A stretch of DNA of 64,000 nucleotides from Caballeronia insecticola. GTDB taxonomy: Bacteria; Pseudomonadota; Gammaproteobacteria; Burkholderiales; Burkholderiaceae. How positions within the stretch are numbered: the first letter of the stretch is position 1; the number at the start of each line of letters is the position of its first letter. The stretch lies in the NCBI RefSeq assembly GCF_000402035.1, contig NC_021287.1:2108001-2172000 (forward strand). Reading direction: 5' to 3'. Below, piece after piece: positions 7,729-18,300 of this stretch. A program made the translations under genes and the position numbers. Under the pieces are notes generated by a model, which worked only from the letters and a program-made list of their open reading frames with translations, did not search any database and was not told where the DNA came from.

Positions 7729-9099
7729 TCACTGTCCCGCTATGGTCATCCGCTCGATCAATACCGAGCCGATTTCCTTCGTGCCGCGCACGACGGTATC
7801 CGCGCCGATCGCCTCGATATGGCGGAACATCTCCTGCAACGTGCTCGCCACCGTGATTTCCTCGACAGCGTGCTGGATCTTGCCGTTCTCGACCCAGAAG
7901 CCCGACGCGCCGCGCGAGTAATCGCCCGTCACGTAGTTCACGCCCTGTCCCATCAGTTCAGTCAGCAGCAGGCCGGTGCCGAGTTTCTTGAGCATTGCCT
8001 CGAAGTCGTCTTCGGGCTTCGTGTGCGTGCTTTTCATCGTCAGATTGTGCGAGCCGCCCGCGTTGCCGGTCGTCTTCATGCCGAGCTTGCGCGCCGAATA
8101 CGTCGACAGGAAATAGCCCTGCACGACGCCGTCCTCGACCACGTTGCGCCGCTGCGTGCGCACGCCTTCCTCGTCGAACGGCGCGCTGCCCATGCCGCCC
8201 TTCACGTGCGGATCCTCGACGATCTGAATATGCGGCGCGAACACCGGCTTGCCGAGGCTGTCGACGAGAAAAGTGGTCTTGCGATACAGCGCGCCGCCGC
8301 TCACCGACTGCACGAACGCACCGAGGATGCCCGCCGCGAGCGGCGCCTCGAAGAGCACGCGGCATTTGCGCGTGTCGAGGCTCCGGGCGTTCAGGCGCGC
8401 GAGCGCGCGTTCCGCGGCGTAGCGGCCGACCGCTTCCGGCGCGGCGAGACGGGTGGCGTCGCGCTTCGAGGTGTACCAGTCGTCGCGCTGCATGTCGCGG
8501 CCGCTCGCCGCGATCGGCGCACACGCGATGTAATGCCGCGAATACGGATAGCCCGCAATGAAGCCACGCGACGTGGCGAGCACGAACTGCGAATGCTGCG
8601 CCGACACGCTCGCGCCTTCCGAGTTGGTCACGCGCTTGTCGACGGCGAACGCCGCCGCCTCGGCGCGACTCGCGATGTCGGCGGCCTCTTCGGCGTCGAT
8701 GTCCCACGGATGATAGAGATCGAGATCCTGCGGCGCCTTTTCCAGCAGTTCCTCTTCGGCGAGCCCGGCCGCGCTGTCTTCGGCCGTGAAGCGCGCGATG
8801 TTGTACGCGGCGGCGACCGTGTCGCGCAACGCGTCGCGCGTGAAGTCGGCGGTGCTCGCGTTGCCGCGCTTCTGGCCGATGAACACCGTCACGCCGACCA
8901 TCTTGTCGCGATTGTGCTCGATCGTCTCGACTTCGCCGCGCCGCACGCTCACCGAGAGGCCGTCGCCTTCGGAGATTTCGGTGGCGGCATCGCTCGCGCC
9001 GAGTTCCCTGGCGTACCGCAGGATGTCGGAAGCGATCTCCTTCAGCTCGTCCTGCGTATGCGGGAAATAGCGTTGCTTGACGTCCATGTCTGCTGCCAT
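7729..9099 (-). CDS. pmbA: metalloprotease PmbA/TldE subunit
   Basis: A 456-residue PmbA (TldE). With TldD it forms a cytoplasmic protease that trims peptides such as microcin B17 precursor and CcdA. Conserved stretches include ASDAATEISEGDGLSVSVRRGEVETIEHNRDK near the start, RDATRL, ARKCRVLFEAPLAAGILGAF-like sequence in the middle, and the C-terminal NYVTGDYSRGASGFWVENGKI. TldD carries the zinc motif in the pair; PmbA lacks HExxH, as here. I use the ATG at 9097-9099 (MAADMDVKQRYFP); the frame is open further upstream but that part has no PmbA similarity. It diverges from darP. Confidence 0.93.
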   Translation of the reverse strand: MAADMDVKQRYFPHTQDELKEIASDILRYARELGASDAATEISEGDGLSVSVRRGEVETIEHNRDKMVGVTVFIGQKRGNASTADFTRDALRDTVAAAYNIARFTAEDSAAGLAEEELLEKAPQDLDLYHPWDIDAEEAADIASRAEAAAFAVDKRVTNSEGASVSAQHSQFVLATSRGFIAGYPYSRHYIACAPIAASGRDMQRDDWYTSKRDATRLAAPEAVGRYAAERALARLNARSLDTRKCRVLFEAPLAAGILGAFVQSVSGGALYRKTTFLVDSLGKPVFAPHIQIVEDPHVKGGMGSAPFDEEGVRTQRRNVVEDGVVQGYFLSTYSARKLGMKTTGNAGGSHNLTMKSTHTKPEDDFEAMLKKLGTGLLLTELMGQGVNYVTGDYSRGASGFWVENGKIQHAVEEITVASTLQEMFRHIEAIGADTVVRGTKEIGSVLIERMTIAGQ

Positions 9100-9304
9100 G
9101 TTGAGGTGCCTTTGGAAGTCGGGCGGCGCGCGCCCGCACATGTCGTGGTTGCTTCGGGAGTCCCGGCCCGAACCGCTCGCCGTGTGAGCGTCGATCAAGC
9201 CGGGAACGGCGTATCTCGCGATCATAGCAAGGACCGCGTTGATTCACCCGCCAAGCTTTGCTGCCGGCACAAGGCCGCGCGCGGCGCCAAGCTACAATGT
9301 CGGG

Positions 9305-9919
9305 ATGAACCGTAAAACCCGCATTCAACCGATCGATGCCGGCCGCGACGACGAGCGCGAAGCCGACGAAAACGGCTACGACCGTCCGAGCAAATCCCAG
9401 CTGAAGCGCGATATGCACGCGCTGCAGGAGCTGGGCGAGGCCCTCATCGCGCTGCCCAAAGATGCGCTCAAGCGCATGCCGATGCCCGAGAATCTCGGCG
9501 ACGCCGTGCGCGCGGCGCGCCGCATCACCGATCACGAAGGCAAGCGCCGCCAGGTGCAGTACGTCGGCAAGGTCATGCGCTCGCTGACCGAAGACGAAGT
9601 CGGCGCGCTGCGCACGGCGCTCGACACGCAGCGCGGCGTGAACAAGTCCGAAACCGCGCGCCTGCACTGGATCGAGCGCACGCGCGAACAACTGCTCGCC
9701 GACGACGCCGCGCTCACCGAATTCATCCGCAAGCATCCGGGCGTCGATCCGCAGGAAGGCCGCACGCTGATCCGCAATGCGCGCCGCGAGCGCGAGCAAC
9801 AGAAGCCGCCGCGCTATTTCCGCGAGTTGTTCCAGTGGATCAAGAACGCGGCGGGCGCATCCGACGACGAAGACACTGACGATTACGACGAGAATGGCCG
9901 TGACGAAACCGACGCGTAA
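9305..9919 (+). CDS. darP: ribosome-associated protein DarP (YjgA)
   Basis: A 204-residue, highly charged alpha-helical protein of the YjgA family (DUF615), which associates with 50S precursors and promotes late assembly. Diagnostic sequence: [21 protein letters not shown], then [27 protein letters not shown] and QWIKN near the end. The C-terminus is an acidic tail ([15 protein letters not shown]). Its 3' end overlaps the mog start by 26 bases, which suggests coupled translation. It diverges from pmbA, as in many proteobacteria. Confidence 0.92.
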   Translation: MNRKTRIQPIDAGRDDEREADENGYDRPSKSQLKRDMHALQELGEALIALPKDALKRMPMPENLGDAVRAARRITDHEGKRRQVQYVGKVMRSLTEDEVGALRTALDTQRGVNKSETARLHWIERTREQLLADDAALTEFIRKHPGVDPQEGRTLIRNARREREQQKPPRYFRELFQWIKNAAGASDDEDTDDYDENGRDETDA

Positions 9920-10523
9920 TCATCCGGACGAACTGATCGTCGGGCTGGTGTCGATCAGCGATCGCGCCTCGCAGGGCGTCTATGAAGACAAGGGCGTGCC
10001 GTCGCTGCAGGAATGGCTGGGCGTTGCGCTCGCTACGCCCTGGCGCGCCGAGACGCGCCTGATTCAGGACGACGCCGCGACCATTTCCGCGACGCTCGTC
10101 GATCTCGTCGACACGCACGGCTGCGATCTCGTCCTGACGACGGGCGGCACCGGCCCCGCGCGCCGCGACGTGACGCCCGAAGCGACGCTCGCCGTCGCCA
10201 CCCGGCCGATGCCCGGCTTCGGTGAGCAAATGCGCCAGATCAGCCTGAATTTCGTGCCGACCGCGATTTTGTCGCGCCAGGTCGCGGTGATCCGGGAAAC
10301 GGCGGATCACGCCGCGCTGATCATCAACCTGCCAGGACAGCCGAAGTCGATCCGCGAAACGCTCGAAGGGTTGAAAGACGCGGACGGCAAGACGAAGGTG
10401 CCCGGCATTTTCGCGGCGGTGCCGTATTGCATCGACCTGATCGGCGGGCCGTATATCGAAACGCGGGCCGAAACGGTCGCCGCGTTCCGGCCGAAAAGCG
10501 CGATCCGTCCGCCGAAGAATTAA
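9894..10523 (+). CDS. mog: molybdopterin adenylyltransferase (MogA)
   Basis: A 209-residue MogA-type protein that adenylates molybdopterin before molybdenum insertion. Visible motifs are [21 protein letters not shown] near the N-terminus, the MPT-binding [20 protein letters not shown], and [20 protein letters not shown] use the ATG at 9894, which overlaps darP; a GTG at 9900 is an alternative. The fdsA product at the right end of the window is a molybdoenzyme that needs this cofactor, but the genes are far apart. Confidence 0.92.
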   Translation: MAVTKPTRNHPDELIVGLVSISDRASQGVYEDKGVPSLQEWLGVALATPWRAETRLIQDDAATISATLVDLVDTHGCDLVLTTGGTGPARRDVTPEATLAVATRPMPGFGEQMRQISLNFVPTAILSRQVAVIRETADHAALIINLPGQPKSIRETLEGLKDADGKTKVPGIFAAVPYCIDLIGGPYIETRAETVAAFRPKSAIRPPKN

Positions 10524-11155
10524 GCCGCGCCGGCAGCAGGCGCCGACGGAATCAGGAAGTGTTCGCGGTAGTACTTGAGTTCGTCGATCGATTCGTGGAT
10601 GTCGGCCAGCGCCGTGTGCATCGCGCGCTTCTGGAAGCCCTTGTAGATTGCCGGCTGCCAGCGGCGGCACAGTTCCTTCAGGGTGCTGACATCGAGATTG
10701 CGGTAATGGAAGAAGGTCTCCAGTTCCGGCATCCAGCGCGCCATGAAGCGGCGGTCCTGACAGATCGAGTTGCCGCACATCGGCGATTTGCCGGGCGGCA
10801 CGTACTGACCGAGAAAGTCGCGAATCTGGCGCGTTGCCTCGGCTTCGTCCACCGTCGACGCCTTGACGCGCTCGATCAGTCCCGAGCGGCCGTGCGTGTT
10901 GCGGTTCCACTCGTCCATGAGGCCGAGCGTTTCGTCTGATTGATGGATCGCCAGCACCGGCCCTTCCACCATCTTGTCGAGCGTCGAGTTCGTTACGACC
11001 ACCGCGATCTCGATAATGCGATCGTTGTCGGGTTCGAGACCGGTCATCTCCATGTCGAGCCAGACGAGGTTCATGTCGCTGCGCACGAGCGCGTTTTCCG
11101 CGGCGTCGTTTGCTGCGGAGCTGGCGGGTTCAGGGGCGGCGGGAGTGTCGGTCAT
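10520..11155 (-). CDS. orn: oligoribonuclease
   Basis: A 211-residue DEDD-family 3'-5' exonuclease that degrades 2-5 nt RNA and pGpG. The first acidic motif is [23 protein letters not shown], the second [18 protein letters not shown] and the third [21 protein letters not shown]. Relative to E. coli Orn (181 residues) there is an N-terminal extension of about 28 residues rich in Ala, Pro and Glu. The ATG at 11153-11155 is chosen, but the internal Met just before NLVWLDME is also possible. Its stop codon overlaps the convergent mog gene by 4 bases. Confidence 0.95.
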   Translation of the reverse strand: MTDTPAAPEPASSAANDAAENALVRSDMNLVWLDMEMTGLEPDNDRIIEIAVVVTNSTLDKMVEGPVLAIHQSDETLGLMDEWNRNTHGRSGLIERVKASTVDEAEATRQIRDFLGQYVPPGKSPMCGNSICQDRRFMARWMPELETFFHYRNLDVSTLKELCRRWQPAIYKGFQKRAMHTALADIHESIDELKYYREHFLIPSAPAAGAA

Positions 11156-11238
11156 GAAAGCGGCCTGAGAGAAAGTGACACCGTACGCGGCTGCCATCGA
11201 TTGGGTTTGATCGATGCGCGTGGGCACGGCCAAGAACC

Positions 11239-11244
11239 TATAAT
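11239..11244 (+). promoter_or_regulatory. -10 element of the M48 protease gene
   Basis: A perfect TATAAT, 28 bases before the ATG at 11272. No convincing -35 at the expected spacing. Confidence 0.5.
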
Positions 11245-11271
11245 TCTCGCATAGTTCAATCGGATTCCCGG

Positions 11272-12540
11272 ATGACCCACCTCACACTCGCATTCTCGAC
11301 GATCTTCGTCGTCGCCCTGGTCGCGATGGTCTCGACCAAGCTCTGGCTCGCGTCGCGCCAGATCCGCTACGTCGCCGCGCATCGCAACGGCGTGCCGGCG
11401 CAATTTTCCGGCACGATCCCGCTCGCCGCCCATCAGCGCGCCGCGGACTACACCGTCGAGCGCACGCGCCTCACGATGATCGAAGTCGTGACGAGCGCGG
11501 TCGTGCTGGTCGCGCTGACCTTGCTCGGCGGCGTCCAGGCGCTCGATCTCGCCATTTCGGACTGGCTCGGGCGCGGCTATCTCGGGCAGATCGCGCTGGT
11601 GGCGTCGGTCGTCGCGATCACGAGCGTCATCGACCTGCCGTTCGACTACATCCGGCATTTTGTGATCGAGGAGAAGTTCGGCTTCAATCGCATGTCGAAG
11701 AAGCTGTTTTTCGTCGATCTGGTGAAAGGCACCGTGATCGCCGTCGTGATCGGCGCGCCGCTTCTGCTGCTCACCGTCTGGCTCATGGACCGCGCCGGCA
11801 CCTTCTGGTGGCTCTGGACGTGGATGGTCTGGGTCGCGTTCCAGTTGCTCGCGATGATCATCTATCCGACTTTCATCGCCCCGCTCTTCAACAAGTTCGA
11901 GCCGCTCAAGGACGAAGCGCTCGTCGCGCGCATCACGAGTCTCATGTCGCGCACGGGCTTCGCGGCCAAGGGCCTGTTCGTGATGGACGGCAGCCGCCGC
12001 TCCGCGCACGGCAACGCGTACTTCACGGGTTTCGGCGCGGCCAAGCGCATCGTTTTCTTCGACACCTTGCTCGCGCGCCTGTCGGGCAGCGAAATCGAGG
12101 CCGTCCTCGCCCACGAACTCGGCCACTTCAAGCGCCGCCACGTGCTCAAGCTGATGATCGTGATGTTCGGCATCAGCCTCGCGATGCTCGCGCTGCTCGG
12201 CTGGCTCGTGCAGACAACCTGGTTCTACGAAGGCCTGGGCGTGCGGCCGTCGCTCATCGGCAGCAATAACGGGCTTGCGCTCGTGCTCTTCATGCTGGTG
12301 CTGCCGGTATTCATGTTTTTCATCACGCCGCTCGGCAGCCTCACGTCGCGCAAAAACGAATTCGAAGCCGATGCCTTCGCCGCGAGCCAGACCGATCCGA
12401 AAGATCTCGTGAACGCGCTCGTGAAACTCTACGAAGACAACGCGTCGACGCTCACGCCCGATCCGATCTACACCGCGTTTTATTACTCGCATCCGCCCGC
12501 TTCGCAGCGCATCGACCGTCTGATGCAGCACGCCGCATGA
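11272..12540 (+). CDS. M48 family membrane metallopeptidase, Ste24/CAAX protease-like
   Basis: A 422-residue integral membrane protein. Several transmembrane helices lie at the N-terminus (about residues 5-25, 65-85, 100-125) and in the centre (about 150-210). The zinc site is HELGH at about residues 282-286, with the third ligand in NEFEADAFA. The N-terminal part, including [30 protein letters not shown], matches the CAAX prenyl protease N-terminal domain. Bacteria lack CAAX prenylation, so the real role is probably membrane protein quality control. It overlaps rsgA by 4 bases (ATGA), indicating one operon with the next two genes. Confidence 0.9.
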   Translation: MTHLTLAFSTIFVVALVAMVSTKLWLASRQIRYVAAHRNGVPAQFSGTIPLAAHQRAADYTVERTRLTMIEVVTSAVVLVALTLLGGVQALDLAISDWLGRGYLGQIALVASVVAITSVIDLPFDYIRHFVIEEKFGFNRMSKKLFFVDLVKGTVIAVVIGAPLLLLTVWLMDRAGTFWWLWTWMVWVAFQLLAMIIYPTFIAPLFNKFEPLKDEALVARITSLMSRTGFAAKGLFVMDGSRRSAHGNAYFTGFGAAKRIVFFDTLLARLSGSEIEAVLAHELGHFKRRHVLKLMIVMFGISLAMLALLGWLVQTTWFYEGLGVRPSLIGSNNGLALVLFMLVLPVFMFFITPLGSLTSRKNEFEADAFAASQTDPKDLVNALVKLYEDNASTLTPDPIYTAFYYSHPPASQRIDRLMQHAA

Positions 12541-13472
12541 CGCGCGGCGCACCGCGAGGCGGCCGCGTATCGGCCAGCGAGCGCCTGACAGGCACGGTGA
12601 TCGCCGCCCACGGCCGGCACTATCTCGTCATGCCGGAACACGATGCTCCGATGCTCCAGTGCTTCCCGCGCGGCAAGAAAAGCGAAGTGGCTGTCGGCGA
12701 TCGCGTGTTCTACGAGCAGTCGTCGGCGGATCAGGGGGTGATCGTCGAGATCGGCGAGCGGCGCAATCTGCTGTATCGCTCGGATCAGTTCAAGTCGAAG
12801 CTCTTCGCCGCGAACCTCGATCAGTTGCTGATCGTGCTCGCGACCGAACCGCACTTCAGCGAAGACCTGCTCGGGCGCGCATTGATCGCGGCGGAGGCGC
12901 ACGGGCTGGAATCGCTCATCGTGCTGAACAAGATCGACGTGGAGAGCGCGCTTGCGCTCGCGCGCGAACGTCTCGCGCCGTATCGCGAACTCGGCTATAC
13001 GGTGATCGAGCTGTCCGCGAAAATGGCGCCGGGCGATGTCCATCCGCAACTCGACGCGCGCCTGAAAGACCGCTCGACGATCCTGCTCGGCCAGTCCGGC
13101 ATGGGCAAATCGACGCTGGTGAATCTGCTCGTGCCGGATGCGGACGCCGCCACGCGCGAGATTTCATCGGCGCTCAACAGCGGCCGTCACACGACCACCT
13201 TCACGCGCCTCTACTACCTGCCCGGCGGCGGCTCGCTGATCGACTCGCCGGGCTTTCAGGAATTCGGGCTGCACCATCTGAGCGAAGGCCAGCTCGAGCG
13301 CGCCTTCGCCGATTTCCGGCCGTATCTCGGACATTGCCGCTTCTACAACTGCCATCATCTGCAGGAGCCCGGTTGCGCGGTGCTCGAAGCGGTCGACGGC
13401 GGCAAGATCAGGCCCGAGCGTCACGCGCTCTACGCGCAACTCGTGCACGAAGCCAGCCAGATCGTTCGATGA
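12537..13472 (+). CDS. rsgA: ribosome small subunit-dependent GTPase A
   Basis: A 311-residue circularly permuted GTPase acting in late 30S maturation. The N-terminal OB-fold is at about residues 15-85. The permuted G motifs appear in the order G4 LNKID, then G1 GQSGMGKST (about 184-192), then G3 DSPGF. The C-terminal zinc-binding segment is [14 protein letters not shown]. Length matches the family. Translation is coupled to the upstream protease and the downstream DUF2007 gene through ATGA overlaps. Confidence 0.96.
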   Translation: MTRGAPRGGRVSASERLTGTVIAAHGRHYLVMPEHDAPMLQCFPRGKKSEVAVGDRVFYEQSSADQGVIVEIGERRNLLYRSDQFKSKLFAANLDQLLIVLATEPHFSEDLLGRALIAAEAHGLESLIVLNKIDVESALALARERLAPYRELGYTVIELSAKMAPGDVHPQLDARLKDRSTILLGQSGMGKSTLVNLLVPDADAATREISSALNSGRHTTTFTRLYYLPGGGSLIDSPGFQEFGLHHLSEGQLERAFADFRPYLGHCRFYNCHHLQEPGCAVLEAVDGGKIRPERHALYAQLVHEASQIVR

Positions 13473-13792
13473 AACGGCTCACGCGCGCGCCCAACCTGAT
13501 CACGGCGCAGCACTGGGTGAACGTGCTGGCGACGGCGGGCGTGCCGTGCGAGTTGCACAACCGCTATCTGAACGGCGCGATGGGCGAGATTCCGGCGGAT
13601 CAGTGCGCGCCGGAAATCTGGATCGTCGACGAGCGCGACGAAAGCCTGGCCTTGCGCCTGCTGGAACGCGCGCGAAAAGGGCCGGACGCGAACGCCCGGC
13701 CCTGGAAGTGCAAGCAGTGCGGCGAGTGGCTGGAGCCGCAATTCACCGTCTGCTGGCAGTGTCAGACGGCGCGTGATCCGCTCGATGGTTGA
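13469..13792 (+). CDS. DUF2007-type protein with C-terminal zinc ribbon
   Basis: A 107-residue protein. Residues about 1-70 resemble the DUF2007 (putative signal transducer) fold: [47 protein letters not shown], then [10 protein letters not shown]. The C-terminus is a short zinc ribbon, [18 protein letters not shown]. The ATG overlaps the rsgA stop codon (ATGA), so it is the last gene of the protease-rsgA operon. Function unknown. Confidence 0.82.
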   Translation: MKRLTRAPNLITAQHWVNVLATAGVPCELHNRYLNGAMGEIPADQCAPEIWIVDERDESLALRLLERARKGPDANARPWKCKQCGEWLEPQFTVCWQCQTARDPLDG

Positions 13793-14731
13793 CTAGGCCA
13801 GCCACACGGCGATGGTCAGCATCAGCAGAAGCAGCATCCACAGAATCACCGCACGCCACACGAGCCCGACCGCCGATTGCAGCGTGCGCGGCGTGCAGTC
13901 GTCGCCGACGGGCAGCGGGCTCGCTTCGCCGACCGCGAGCGCTTCAACCGACAGCGGCTCGGCCAGCGGTCCGGCAAGACGCGCACCCAGCGCGCCGCTG
14001 CCCGCGGCGAGCAGAACGCCTTCGTTGGCGTCCGGCCATTGGCGCGCGTGATTGCGCCACGCGTAGATCGCATCCTCGAAATTACCGACGATCGCAAAGC
14101 CGAGCGCCGTGAGACGCGCCGGCACCCAGTCGATGACGAAAAACGCGCGCTGCGCAAACGACGAGAACTCGGCGGTGCGTTCCGGATCCGGCTTCGACCA
14201 CGCGCGCGCCAGATACTCGGCGATGCGATACAGCACCGCGCCCGCCGGACCGATCGGAATCAGGAACCAGAAGAACACGCCGAACACATGCCGGTGCGAC
14301 GCGACCACGGCATGAACCAGCGTATGACGCACGATTTCGCTGACGGGCATATCGACGGTATCGAGGCCGGTCCATTCATGCAGGACCTCGCGCGCGCGGG
14401 GCACGTCGTCGTTGTTGAGCGCGAGATGGATGTCGGTGAAATAGTGGCTGAACTGCCGGAAACCGAGCGTGAAATAAACGATGACAACGTTCCACAGGAA
14501 CGCCAGCGCGAAGTTGATCCGGTAGAGCACGTAATAGACGAGCCCGACGACGAGCGTCCACGGCAGCACCACGACCAGCCACGCGACGATGCCGTGCTTC
14601 TGCTTGCCGGCATCGAAACCGTGCGCGGTGGATTCCGCGTGATAGTGAAGCAGCGCCGAAATTGGATTGTGCGGCGATAACGCGCGCATCTGCTCAATGA
14701 CGAGGGCCAGCAATACAGAGAAAAAAGTCAT
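13793..14731 (-). CDS. CobD/CbiB-like integral membrane protein
   Basis: A 312-residue protein with an N-terminal TM helix (TFFSVLLALVIEQ), two around residues 60-110 (WLVVVLPWTLVVGLVYYVL), one at about 165-190 (VFGVFFWFLIPIGPAGAVLYRIAEYLA) and one at the C-terminus (AVILWMLLLLMLTIAVWLA). The pattern and motifs such as LALVIEQ, FTDIHLALNNDD and FGVFFWF match proteins labelled CobD/CbiB or AmpE-like. No other cobalamin genes are nearby, so a cobinamide role is unlikely here; the AmpE-like side of the family fits better. It is convergent with the DUF2007 gene, with no gap. Confidence 0.75.
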   Translation of the reverse strand: MTFFSVLLALVIEQMRALSPHNPISALLHYHAESTAHGFDAGKQKHGIVAWLVVVLPWTLVVGLVYYVLYRINFALAFLWNVVIVYFTLGFRQFSHYFTDIHLALNNDDVPRAREVLHEWTGLDTVDMPVSEIVRHTLVHAVVASHRHVFGVFFWFLIPIGPAGAVLYRIAEYLARAWSKPDPERTAEFSSFAQRAFFVIDWVPARLTALGFAIVGNFEDAIYAWRNHARQWPDANEGVLLAAGSGALGARLAGPLAEPLSVEALAVGEASPLPVGDDCTPRTLQSAVGLVWRAVILWMLLLLMLTIAVWLA

Positions 14732-14857
14732 GCGAAGCGCCGAAACAGTCGGTTTAGTTCGAGTTTCGCGTAACGATAGCACAGCGCCTGTTGCGTTTAG
14801 CGCGCCAGAGAATTGCGCGTGCCGACGCCCGCGTGCGGACTTTTCGCGCCGCGAGCC

Positions 14858-15559
14858 TCAAGCAGCGAGGAAGCGGTAGAAATTGCGCAACATACCGGCC
14901 GTTGCGCCCCAAATGAAATAAGGAGCCCTTCCTTCACCCGGCGTGTAGGGCATGGCAAAAAAACGACGCTCGCCGCCTTCCCAGCGAAACACGCGCACTT
15001 CGTGGTTGGCCGAATCCATCAGCCAGGCAAGCGGCACCTCGAAGATATCGGCCACTTCGCGCGTGTCGGCCTTGAGCGAAAACGGCGGATAGACGAGCGC
15101 GACCACCGGCGTCACGCGAAATCCGGTGCCGGTCAGATACTCGGGCATCGCGCCGATAACTTCACAATGCGCGGCGTCGAGCCCGACTTCCTCGCGCGCT
15201 TCGCGCAGCGCGGTGGCGGCGGCGTCGGCGTCCTCGGGTTCCCAACGTCCGCCGGGAAAGCTGATCTGTCCCGCATGATCCGACAGATGATCGGCACGCT
15301 GCGTGAGCAGCACGGTCAGGCCGCCCTCGCGCACGACGAGCGGCACGAGCACGGCCGCGACGCGCGGATCGCCGCCGATCGCCTTGATGCGCTGCTCGGG
15401 CGCTTCCTGCGTCCATTCGAGCGTCTGCCCGAAGCGCGCGCGCAGTCCTTCGGGCGTGAGCCGCGCGGGCGGGATAGGTGGCAGCGATGCACCCGTGGAG
15501 AGCACGGGCATGCGTTCGGGTTCGAGAATGCGCGGGGTCGAGGTCTTGCCGGTGGACAC
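14858..15559 (-). CDS. Nudix hydrolase, CoA pyrophosphatase-like
   Basis: A Nudix-fold enzyme of about 233 residues. The Nudix box is seen as GGRWEPEDADAAATALREA followed by REEVGLD, with QISFPGG just before it, as in the CoA pyrophosphatase (NudL/YeaB) group. Such enzymes split CoA into phosphopantetheine and 3',5'-ADP. The start is uncertain: I use the GTG at 15557-15559, giving STGKTSTPRILEPERMPVL; the ATG at 15509-15511 would give 217 residues. Neither has a strong ribosome-binding site. Confidence 0.85.
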   Translation of the reverse strand: MSTGKTSTPRILEPERMPVLSTGASLPPIPPARLTPEGLRARFGQTLEWTQEAPEQRIKAIGGDPRVAAVLVPLVVREGGLTVLLTQRADHLSDHAGQISFPGGRWEPEDADAAATALREAREEVGLDAAHCEVIGAMPEYLTGTGFRVTPVVALVYPPFSLKADTREVADIFEVPLAWLMDSANHEVRVFRWEGGERRFFAMPYTPGEGRAPYFIWGATAGMLRNFYRFLAA

Positions 15560-15605
15560 GGGTAGGCAGCGTGGATGTCGAAGATACGATTTGAACACAC
15601 CAAAG

Positions 15606-15633
15606 AAAAAAGCACCCGCAAGGGGTGCTTTTT
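15606..15633 (-). terminator. terminator of the rpsP-rplS operon
   Basis: AAGCACCC-GCAA-GGGGTGCTT flanked by A- and T-runs, 23 bases after the rplS stop codon. It may also separate this operon from the downstream Nudix gene. Confidence 0.85.
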
Positions 15634-15656
15634 CCGGTGCGACGCTGCGTTGGAAT

Positions 15657-16043
15657 TTACTCCGCTGCGGCTGCGCGATCCTTCGTGAACAGCTTTTCTT
15701 TGATTCGAGCCGACTTGCCCGAACGCTCGCGCAGGTAGTAAAGCTTCGCGCGGCGAACGTCACCACGGCGCTTCACGACGATGCTCGCGAGCAGCGGCGA
15801 GTAAGTCTGAAACGTACGCTCGACGCCTTCGCCCGACGAAATCTTGCGGACGATGAAGTTCGAGTTCAGGCCACGGTTACGCTTGGCGATGACGACGCCT
15901 TCGTAAGCCTGAACACGCTTACGCGTACCTTCGACGACGTTCACGTTGACGATGACGGTATCGCCCGGCGCGAAGTCGGGGATGGTCTTCTCGCCCAGAA
16001 CGCGTGCGATCTCTTCCTTCTCGAGTTGCTCAATCAGATTCAT
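15657..16043 (-). CDS. rplS: 50S ribosomal protein L19
   Basis: A 128-residue L19, located at the 30S-50S interface. Recognisable stretches are [12 protein letters not shown] at the N-terminus, [63 protein letters not shown] and the C-terminal GKSARIKEK. The Shine-Dalgarno AAGGAG is ideally placed before the ATG. Last gene of the rpsP-rimM-trmD-rplS operon. It is longer than E. coli L19 (115) by a short Ala-rich tail. Confidence 0.98.
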   Translation of the reverse strand: MNLIEQLEKEEIARVLGEKTIPDFAPGDTVIVNVNVVEGTRKRVQAYEGVVIAKRNRGLNSNFIVRKISSGEGVERTFQTYSPLLASIVVKRRGDVRRAKLYYLRERSGKSARIKEKLFTKDRAAAAE

Positions 16044-16174
16044 TACTGACTCCTTGTGCCATCTTGCCGGAGTTGCGTGCCTCGAATGTCGTTGAGGCCC
16101 CGGTAGAGGATGGGTTTGCTTCAGGCGCCGAGGTTCAGACGGCGCCCCCATTGTCCCGCTTGTCGGCTCGAAAC

Positions 16175-16945
16175 CTATGCGGGTTTCGACGCTTCCTTCG
16201 CGAGTTCTGCGAGCCATGCCTCGTCGGCACGGCTCAACATCTTGTTCTTGCGCGCCCGGCCGATCAGGTCGGGCCGCTTGGCGAACGTGTTGCGCAAGGC
16301 TTCGCGCCTGCGCCACGCGTCGATTTCCTTGTGATGGCCGCCGAGCAGCACATCGGGAACGCGCACGCCTTCGTATTCTTCCGGCCGCGTGTAGTGCGGA
16401 CAATCGAGCAATATGTCGACGAAACTGTCCTGCACCGCCGACTGCGCGTCATTCAGCACGCCGGGCAACTGGCGGACCACTGCATCCATCAGCGCCATGG
16501 CCGGCAGTTCTCCGCCGGACAGCACGAAGTCGCCGAGGCTCACTTCTTCGTCTACTTCGCGGTCGAGCAGGCGTTGATCGATCGCTTCGTAACGGCCGCA
16601 CAGCAGCACGAGACCGGGTTCCTGCACGAAACGCATCACGCGCTCGTGGTCCAGCTTCGCACCTTGCGGCGACATCATCACGACGCGCGTCGATGCGATA
16701 CCCTGCTCGCGCTGCGCCGCCTTCGCCGCGTGAATGGCGTCTTCCAGCGGACGCGCCAGCATCACCATGCCGGGGCCGCCGCCGTACGGGCGATCATCGA
16801 CGGTGCGATAGTTGTCGGTCGTGAAATCGCGCGGATTCCACGTACGCAAACCGAAGCGCTCCTGCTTCACCGCCCGGCTGGTGATGCCCCAGTCGGTCAG
16901 TGCGCGGAACATCTCGGGAAAGAGCGTTACGACATCGAACTGCAT
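16175..16945 (-). CDS. trmD: tRNA (guanine-N1)-methyltransferase
   Basis: A 256-residue SPOUT methyltransferase that makes m1G37 in tRNAs to prevent frameshifting. Diagnostic features are [33 protein letters not shown], the AdoMet-binding trefoil-knot region [14 protein letters not shown] followed by [21 protein letters not shown], and [10 protein letters not shown]. The minus-strand start is preceded by GGAGAGAG. The gap to rimM is 27 bases and to rplS about 130 bases, consistent with one operon. Confidence 0.98.
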   Translation of the reverse strand: MQFDVVTLFPEMFRALTDWGITSRAVKQERFGLRTWNPRDFTTDNYRTVDDRPYGGGPGMVMLARPLEDAIHAAKAAQREQGIASTRVVMMSPQGAKLDHERVMRFVQEPGLVLLCGRYEAIDQRLLDREVDEEVSLGDFVLSGGELPAMALMDAVVRQLPGVLNDAQSAVQDSFVDILLDCPHYTRPEEYEGVRVPDVLLGGHHKEIDAWRRREALRNTFAKRPDLIGRARKNKMLSRADEAWLAELAKEASKPA

Positions 16946-16972
16946 CGCTCTCTCCGTATCTTACACATCGAA

Positions 16973-17719
16973 TTAATAATCGGCGTCCCAGTCGACGACG
17001 ATACGCTTCGCCGCCCGGTCCACCGTTTTCACGTACACGCCGACGAACGGAATCAGCCGCTCGCCGGTTTCGGGCTTGCCATCCTTATCCGTGCCGGGAT
17101 ACTCGATCCGCAGGATGGAATGGGCGCCGTTGTCGATCAGATCGGCGACGCGGCCCAGCGCCACGCCCGCCTCGTTCTCGACGTCCAGGCCGATCAGATC
17201 GACCCAGTAAAATTCGTCTTCGCTGTCGAGCTTCGGGAAATCGCCACGCGCGACATACACCGCATGACCCTTCAGCGCGGCCGCCGTGTCGCGATCCTCG
17301 CAGCCGGCCAGGCGCGCGACGATGGTATCGGCATGCACCTTCGACTGCAGGCAGCGCGCGGACTTGCGTTCGCGGCCTTTCACGAGCCACCAGCGTTTCG
17401 CGCTCAGCAGTGCGTCGCCGCCCTGCTTGCCGTTCGCGTGCGGCACGATCTTGACCCAGCCCTTGAGCCCGTAGGCATCGGCAATGAAGCCGACTTCGAC
17501 GGCGTCGTCCGGCACGGAGTCGACCGGCTCGATCGAGCTTTCGGGTTCGCTACGTGCCGAAGGACTTCCCGAAACGTCGACCGCCACGCGGCGCGCGCCC
17601 GGCTTGCGGACGAATGCGCCGAACGTGGCGGAACCTTCATCTTGCCCCGGCTTCGTTCGGTCGACCTTCTCCGCGACGGTTTCCGGCTTGCCGCCGGATT
17701 CGGAATCACGCGTAGACAT
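16973..17719 (-). CDS. rimM: ribosome maturation factor RimM, N-terminally extended
   Basis: A 248-residue RimM, a 16S rRNA processing factor that binds S19 in pre-30S particles. The core begins at about residue 72 ([18 protein letters not shown]) and ends with the PRC-barrel part ([49 protein letters not shown]). E. coli RimM has 182 residues; the extra ~70 N-terminal residues are polar, rich in Ser, Pro, Glu and Arg, and look disordered. The ATG at 17717-17719 gives the extension; translation could also begin nearer the core, but no good internal site is obvious. Confidence 0.93.
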   Translation of the reverse strand: MSTRDSESGGKPETVAEKVDRTKPGQDEGSATFGAFVRKPGARRVAVDVSGSPSARSEPESSIEPVDSVPDDAVEVGFIADAYGLKGWVKIVPHANGKQGGDALLSAKRWWLVKGRERKSARCLQSKVHADTIVARLAGCEDRDTAAALKGHAVYVARGDFPKLDSEDEFYWVDLIGLDVENEAGVALGRVADLIDNGAHSILRIEYPGTDKDGKPETGERLIPFVGVYVKTVDRAAKRIVVDWDADY

Positions 17720-17789
17720 CGGCGAACCTTTTGGGCAGGTTTCGAGCGTTTATGACAGCGACGTTTGCTACAGCGTCTGCCAAGCGCGC

Positions 17790-18044
17790 TTAAGCAACCG
17801 GTTGGGCTTGCTGAGCTTGCTTGACCAGGCGCTCGACGGTCGGCGACAGTTGCGCGCCAACGCCTTGCCAGTACGTCAGGCGATCCTGAGCGATACGCAG
17901 CGATTCGCCCTTCGTGGCGACCGGGTTGTAGAAGCCCACGCGCTCGATGAAGCGGCCATCACGGCGGCTACGCGAGTCGGTTGCAACGATGTTGTAGAAC
18001 GGGCGCTTTTTCGAGCCGCCACGAGCCAAGCGGATGATGACCAT
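17790..18044 (-). CDS. rpsP: 30S ribosomal protein S16
   Basis: An 84-residue S16. Motifs: [19 protein letters not shown], then [19 protein letters not shown] and [20 protein letters not shown]. Length is typical. The Shine-Dalgarno AAGGA lies 9 bases before the ATG. First gene of the rpsP-rimM-trmD-rplS operon, driven by a strong sigma-70-type promoter 46-74 bases upstream. Confidence 0.98.
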   Translation of the reverse strand: MVIIRLARGGSKKRPFYNIVATDSRSRRDGRFIERVGFYNPVATKGESLRIAQDRLTYWQGVGAQLSPTVERLVKQAQQAQPVA

Positions 18045-18089
18045 GCTGAAATCCTTGAAAACCGGGGTTCGGAACAACGAGAACAGGCA

Positions 18090-18118
18090 ATTATAGCTGG
18101 ATTCCGGAACACGAACAA
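18090..18118 (-). promoter_or_regulatory. sigma-70-type promoter of the rpsP operon
   Basis: On the minus strand, TTGTTC (18113-18118) and a perfect TATAAT (18090-18095) are 17 bases apart. The predicted start, near 18083, gives a leader of about 40 bases to rpsP. Confidence 0.75.
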
Positions 18119-18300
18119 ACACTTAACGTATTTTTTCTCGGCGCGCGTTCGGTTTGGGCGGATTTTTGCGGGCGAGATCGACCGGATCGCGATCCGTGCG
18201 GCAACGTGCCGATGGTGATGCCCCGGCGCGTCGGCGTAAAATGGCAGACCGGCGTCGGTTCACATGGCGCGCCTGCCTTCATTCCACCACGCATTCGCTG

